From the NCBI RefSeq assembly GCF_000009365.1, contig NC_008260.1, positions 1,089,501 to 1,153,500 on the forward strand: 64,000 nucleotides of DNA. The letters are read 5' to 3'. Under the pieces are notes generated by a model. The model did no database searches and had not been told where the DNA came from. It saw nothing but the letters and a program-made list of their open reading frames with translations. How positions within the stretch are numbered: the first letter of the stretch is position 1; the number at the start of each line of letters is the position of its first letter. A program made the position numbers and the translations under genes. The stretch is from Alcanivorax borkumensis SK2 (GTDB taxonomy: Bacteria; Pseudomonadota; Gammaproteobacteria; Pseudomonadales; Alcanivoracaceae). Positions 62,075-64,000 of this stretch are shown here, piece after piece.

Positions 62075-62605
62075 ATGTCCAGAATGGTTCGAGATAATAC
62101 CGTTAGTGGTTTGCGCGAGCGGCTCTACTTTGCCCGCGCGCTGTTGCAGCAACTGACTCACGATCAGGCCGATGCCACCCCAACCGTGCGGCTGGCATTG
62201 CGTGGGGCGGTGGTCTTTCACCTTTATTCCGTGCTGGTGGGCTTGGCGCGGCAATCTGGAAAGACCTTTCAGGTTGCCCATACCGATACCTTGTTCAGCC
62301 TTGCTGCATTGGAGCAGGCTTTTCGGGACGCGGGAGTGGAGGCGCCGGAAATCGCTATTTTGGCTCGTGCCCGTGCCGATCGGGGTGATCTGATTGCCTG
62401 GCTGGATGGTGAAATGCAAACCGCACTGGGCGCGGCTGGTTTGGCCCGTCGTCCGACACCGCCCAATGAAAGTGATGCGCTTAACTTGATGGCAGAAGAC
62501 CGTTATGCCCCTCTGGCCGACGGTGACCTGCAACGCCTTGCTGACAGCGTTACCCGCGTGGGAGAGCTGGTAGAGCACTGCATGGGGTATCTGGAAGAGT
62601 GGTGA
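62075..62605 (+). CDS. DUF6586-like protein downstream of topA
   Basis: A 176-aa mostly helical soluble protein (RLYFARALLQQL, LALRGAVVFHLYSVLVGLARQ, DLQRLADSVTRVGELVEHCMGYLEEW). Its position next to topA and general pattern match the Pseudomonas protein encoded beside topA (DUF6586 family, named from memory). The ATG at 62075 has only a weak ribosome site; an ATG three codons later is possible. No catalytic motif is visible. The function is unknown. A 20-bp hairpin follows at 62666-62715. Confidence 0.68.
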   Translation: MSRMVRDNTVSGLRERLYFARALLQQLTHDQADATPTVRLALRGAVVFHLYSVLVGLARQSGKTFQVAHTDTLFSLAALEQAFRDAGVEAPEIAILARARADRGDLIAWLDGEMQTALGAAGLARRPTPPNESDALNLMAEDRYAPLADGDLQRLADSVTRVGELVEHCMGYLEEW

Positions 62606-62665
62606 AGGTCAGTCGATAGTTGATCGTAGGCAGTTGAGCGCTAGGTGCATCGATGATGTTTCTGG

Positions 62666-62715
62666 TGGCAAACGCAAGAGGCCGCTCCCAGAGAAGGGGG
62701 CGGCCTCTTGCGTTT
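62666..62715 (+). repeat. Long perfect hairpin without T run
   Basis: Arms AAACGCAAGAGGCCGC (62670-62685) and GCGGCCTCTTGCGTTT (62700-62715) are perfectly complementary, and the inner TCCC/GGGG extends the stem to about 20 bp with a 6-base loop. GGGCTC, not T residues, follows. It lies between the topA-DUF6586 unit and the next operon and may act as a terminator, processing site or exonuclease barrier. Confidence 0.7.
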
Positions 62716-62869
62716 GGGCTCATGGAAATCTCAGCGGGCCACTATCAACAGTCAATTATTTTTTGGCCTCTTTGAGCATCGCCGTTTTGGTTTAAATCGC
62801 TATCATGGTAAACACGCTGTTGCTTGCTTTGCCGGCATCGCCCCAGACATGTGTACCGTGAGGAACTCC

Positions 62870-63661
62870 ATGAACGTTCGTTTACTGCCTGCCGTTTTGT
62901 TTATCAGCTTGGCTGCGCCCACTGTGCTGGCCCAGAGCCCGGAAGAAAAAGGGCTGCAAATCGCCCAGGAGGCGGATAGCCGTGGCGAGGGTTTCGGGGA
63001 CTTCCAGGCGGACATGAAAATGGTGCTGATCAGTAAGAGCGGCCAGACCTCTGAGCGGGAGCTGCGAGTGAAAACGCTGGAAGGCACCGGCGAGGGGGAG
63101 GGCGACAAGAGCTTGACCATTTTCGATACCCCCCGTGATGTACGTGGTACGGCCATGCTCACGTTCAGCTACAAAACCCGCGACGACGACCAGTGGCTGT
63201 ATCTGCCCGCCCTCCGCCGGGTAAAGACCATCGCCTCGCGGAATAAATCCGGGCCTTTCATGGGCAGTGAGTTTAGTTTTGAAGACATGCGCGGCCAGGA
63301 AGTGGAGAAATACACCTACGAATACCTGCGCGATGAGCCCTGCGGCGAGCTGACCTGTTTTGTGGTAGCTCGTTACCCGCAAGATGAAGACTCCGGTTAT
63401 ATCCGTCAGGTTTCCTGGATCGATCAGCAGGAATACCGTACCTGGAAAGTAGATTATTACGATCGCAAGGAAAGCCTGCTCAAGACACTGAAAGCCAGTG
63501 ATTTTTCCCAGTACCAGGACAAGTATTGGCAGCCTGGGAAGATGTCCATGGTCAACCACCAAACCGGAAAATCCACCGACCTATTCTGGAGTAACTACCG
63601 CTACGGTACCGGGCTGGACGGTGCGGATTTCAACAAAAATAGCTTGAAACGCGCACGTTGA
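62870..63661 (+). CDS. LolA-like outer-membrane lipoprotein-sorting-type protein
   Basis: A 263-aa secreted protein: signal peptide MNVRLLPAVLFISLAAPTVLA, then the pattern of the COG2834/LolA-like family (GLQIAQEADSRGEGFGDFQADMKMVL, SGQTSERELRVKTLEG, DDDQWLYLPALRRVKTIASRNKSGPFMGSEFSFEDM, YIRQVSWIDQQEYRTWKVDYYDRKESLLKTLK). Members of this group bind lipid or lipoprotein in a half-barrel and are usually encoded with an MMPL transporter and an outer-membrane protein. Here an outer-membrane protein gene follows 17 bases later. I start at the ATG at 62870, preceded by GAGGAA. Confidence 0.88.
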   Translation: MNVRLLPAVLFISLAAPTVLAQSPEEKGLQIAQEADSRGEGFGDFQADMKMVLISKSGQTSERELRVKTLEGTGEGEGDKSLTIFDTPRDVRGTAMLTFSYKTRDDDQWLYLPALRRVKTIASRNKSGPFMGSEFSFEDMRGQEVEKYTYEYLRDEPCGELTCFVVARYPQDEDSGYIRQVSWIDQQEYRTWKVDYYDRKESLLKTLKASDFSQYQDKYWQPGKMSMVNHQTGKSTDLFWSNYRYGTGLDGADFNKNSLKRAR

Positions 63662-63678
63662 TCTCGCGCGTTAGTACT

Positions 63679-64000
63679 ATGAAAATCGGGTTGGTTACGG
63701 CTTCGCTGTTGACGATGCCATTGGCTTCCTTTGCGTGGGAATTTCGCGGTGAAGTGGGGTTGGAAGGGCGTTACTTTACCCAGGATTCGCCTTACCCTCA
63801 GTCGGATTATTCGACCAACGGTTCCGTGTATCTAAAGCCGGAAATCCTCCATGAATGGAACAACCGTGATGACCTGCTCACGTTTATTCCCTATGCCCGA
63901 GTGGATGAAAACGATACGGAGCGGACCCATTGGGATATTCGCGAACTGTCTTGGATTCATGTGGGCAACGGCTGGGAATCGCGTGTGGGTATTCGCAAGG
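63679..64000 (+). CDS. Outer-membrane beta-barrel protein, cut by window edge
   Basis: The first 107 residues of a protein with a short signal peptide (MKIGLVTASLLTMPLASFAW). The beta-rich sequence EFRGEVGLEGRYFTQDSPYPQ, SVYLKPEILHEWNNRDDLLTFIPYARVDEND and WDIRELSWIHVGNGWESRVGIRK follows. Alternating polar/apolar strands and aromatic girdle-like residues point to an outer-membrane barrel. It follows the LolA-like gene closely and should be in its operon. An MMPL transporter is expected next, outside the window. Confidence 0.8.
   Translation, partial: MKIGLVTASLLTMPLASFAWEFRGEVGLEGRYFTQDSPYPQSDYSTNGSVYLKPEILHEWNNRDDLLTFIPYARVDENDTERTHWDIRELSWIHVGNGWESRVGIRK

Overview
The window looks like a chromosomal segment of a marine, lipid- and hydrocarbon-using gammaproteobacterium. 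Alcanivorax or a close relative is the best guess. This is inferred from gene content and from a gene order resembling the Pseudomonas aeruginosa nadK-pepN-pyrD-rmf-rlmL-lexA-topA region; no database was searched. No phage, insertion sequence, CRISPR array or clear recent island was seen.

Layout. 1-2007: an AcrA/MexA-type efflux adaptor (cut by the left edge) diverges from a TetR repressor, with an AcrR-like operator between them. 2234-5860: PanE-like reductase, YheU, MAPEG protein, a stand-alone MnmC oxidoreductase and a lipoprotein. 6121-9043: orphan hybrid histidine kinase and a small membrane protein. 9483-11182: cmoAB, tRNA wobble-uridine modification. 11739-15296: two equal-length (106 aa) paralogous membrane proteins around a DUF445 protein, an SCP2/UbiJ-like membrane protein and a phasin. 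15523-20642: quinone oxidoreductase, metallo-beta-lactamase-fold hydrolase, and a thiolase plus glutaryl-CoA dehydrogenase pair.

20643-21768 has no gene but holds three perfect DnaA boxes, several near-boxes and AT-rich tracts. It is the most unexpected non-coding region. 21769-33416 is an acyclic terpene utilisation cluster (atuA-B-C-D-E-F-H, all minus strand) with a divergent atuR. It should convert citronellyl/geranyl-type CoA thioesters by dehydrogenation, biotin-dependent carboxylation and hydration. A 7-4-7 inverted repeat precedes atuA and a near-copy precedes atuH.

33805-44181: tRNA-Val and tRNA-Asp with a strong promoter and a terminator, a 34-aa acidic mini-gene, a coiled-coil protein, a double cNMP-domain/rhodanese fusion, NAD kinase, DUF1315, a VolA-type surface lipase and aminopeptidase N. 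44395-51465: a four-gene envelope set (DUF1302 outer-membrane protein, DUF1329 periplasmic protein, YCF48 repeat protein, MMPL/RND transporter), plausibly moving a hydrophobic molecule between the membranes. 51696-62605: pyrD, rmf, rlmL, glutaredoxin-like, tatD, DUF1499, lexA with an SOS box, cNMP-domain protein, UspA, topA and a DUF6586-like protein. The right edge begins a second envelope pair: a LolA-like protein and a truncated outer-membrane protein.
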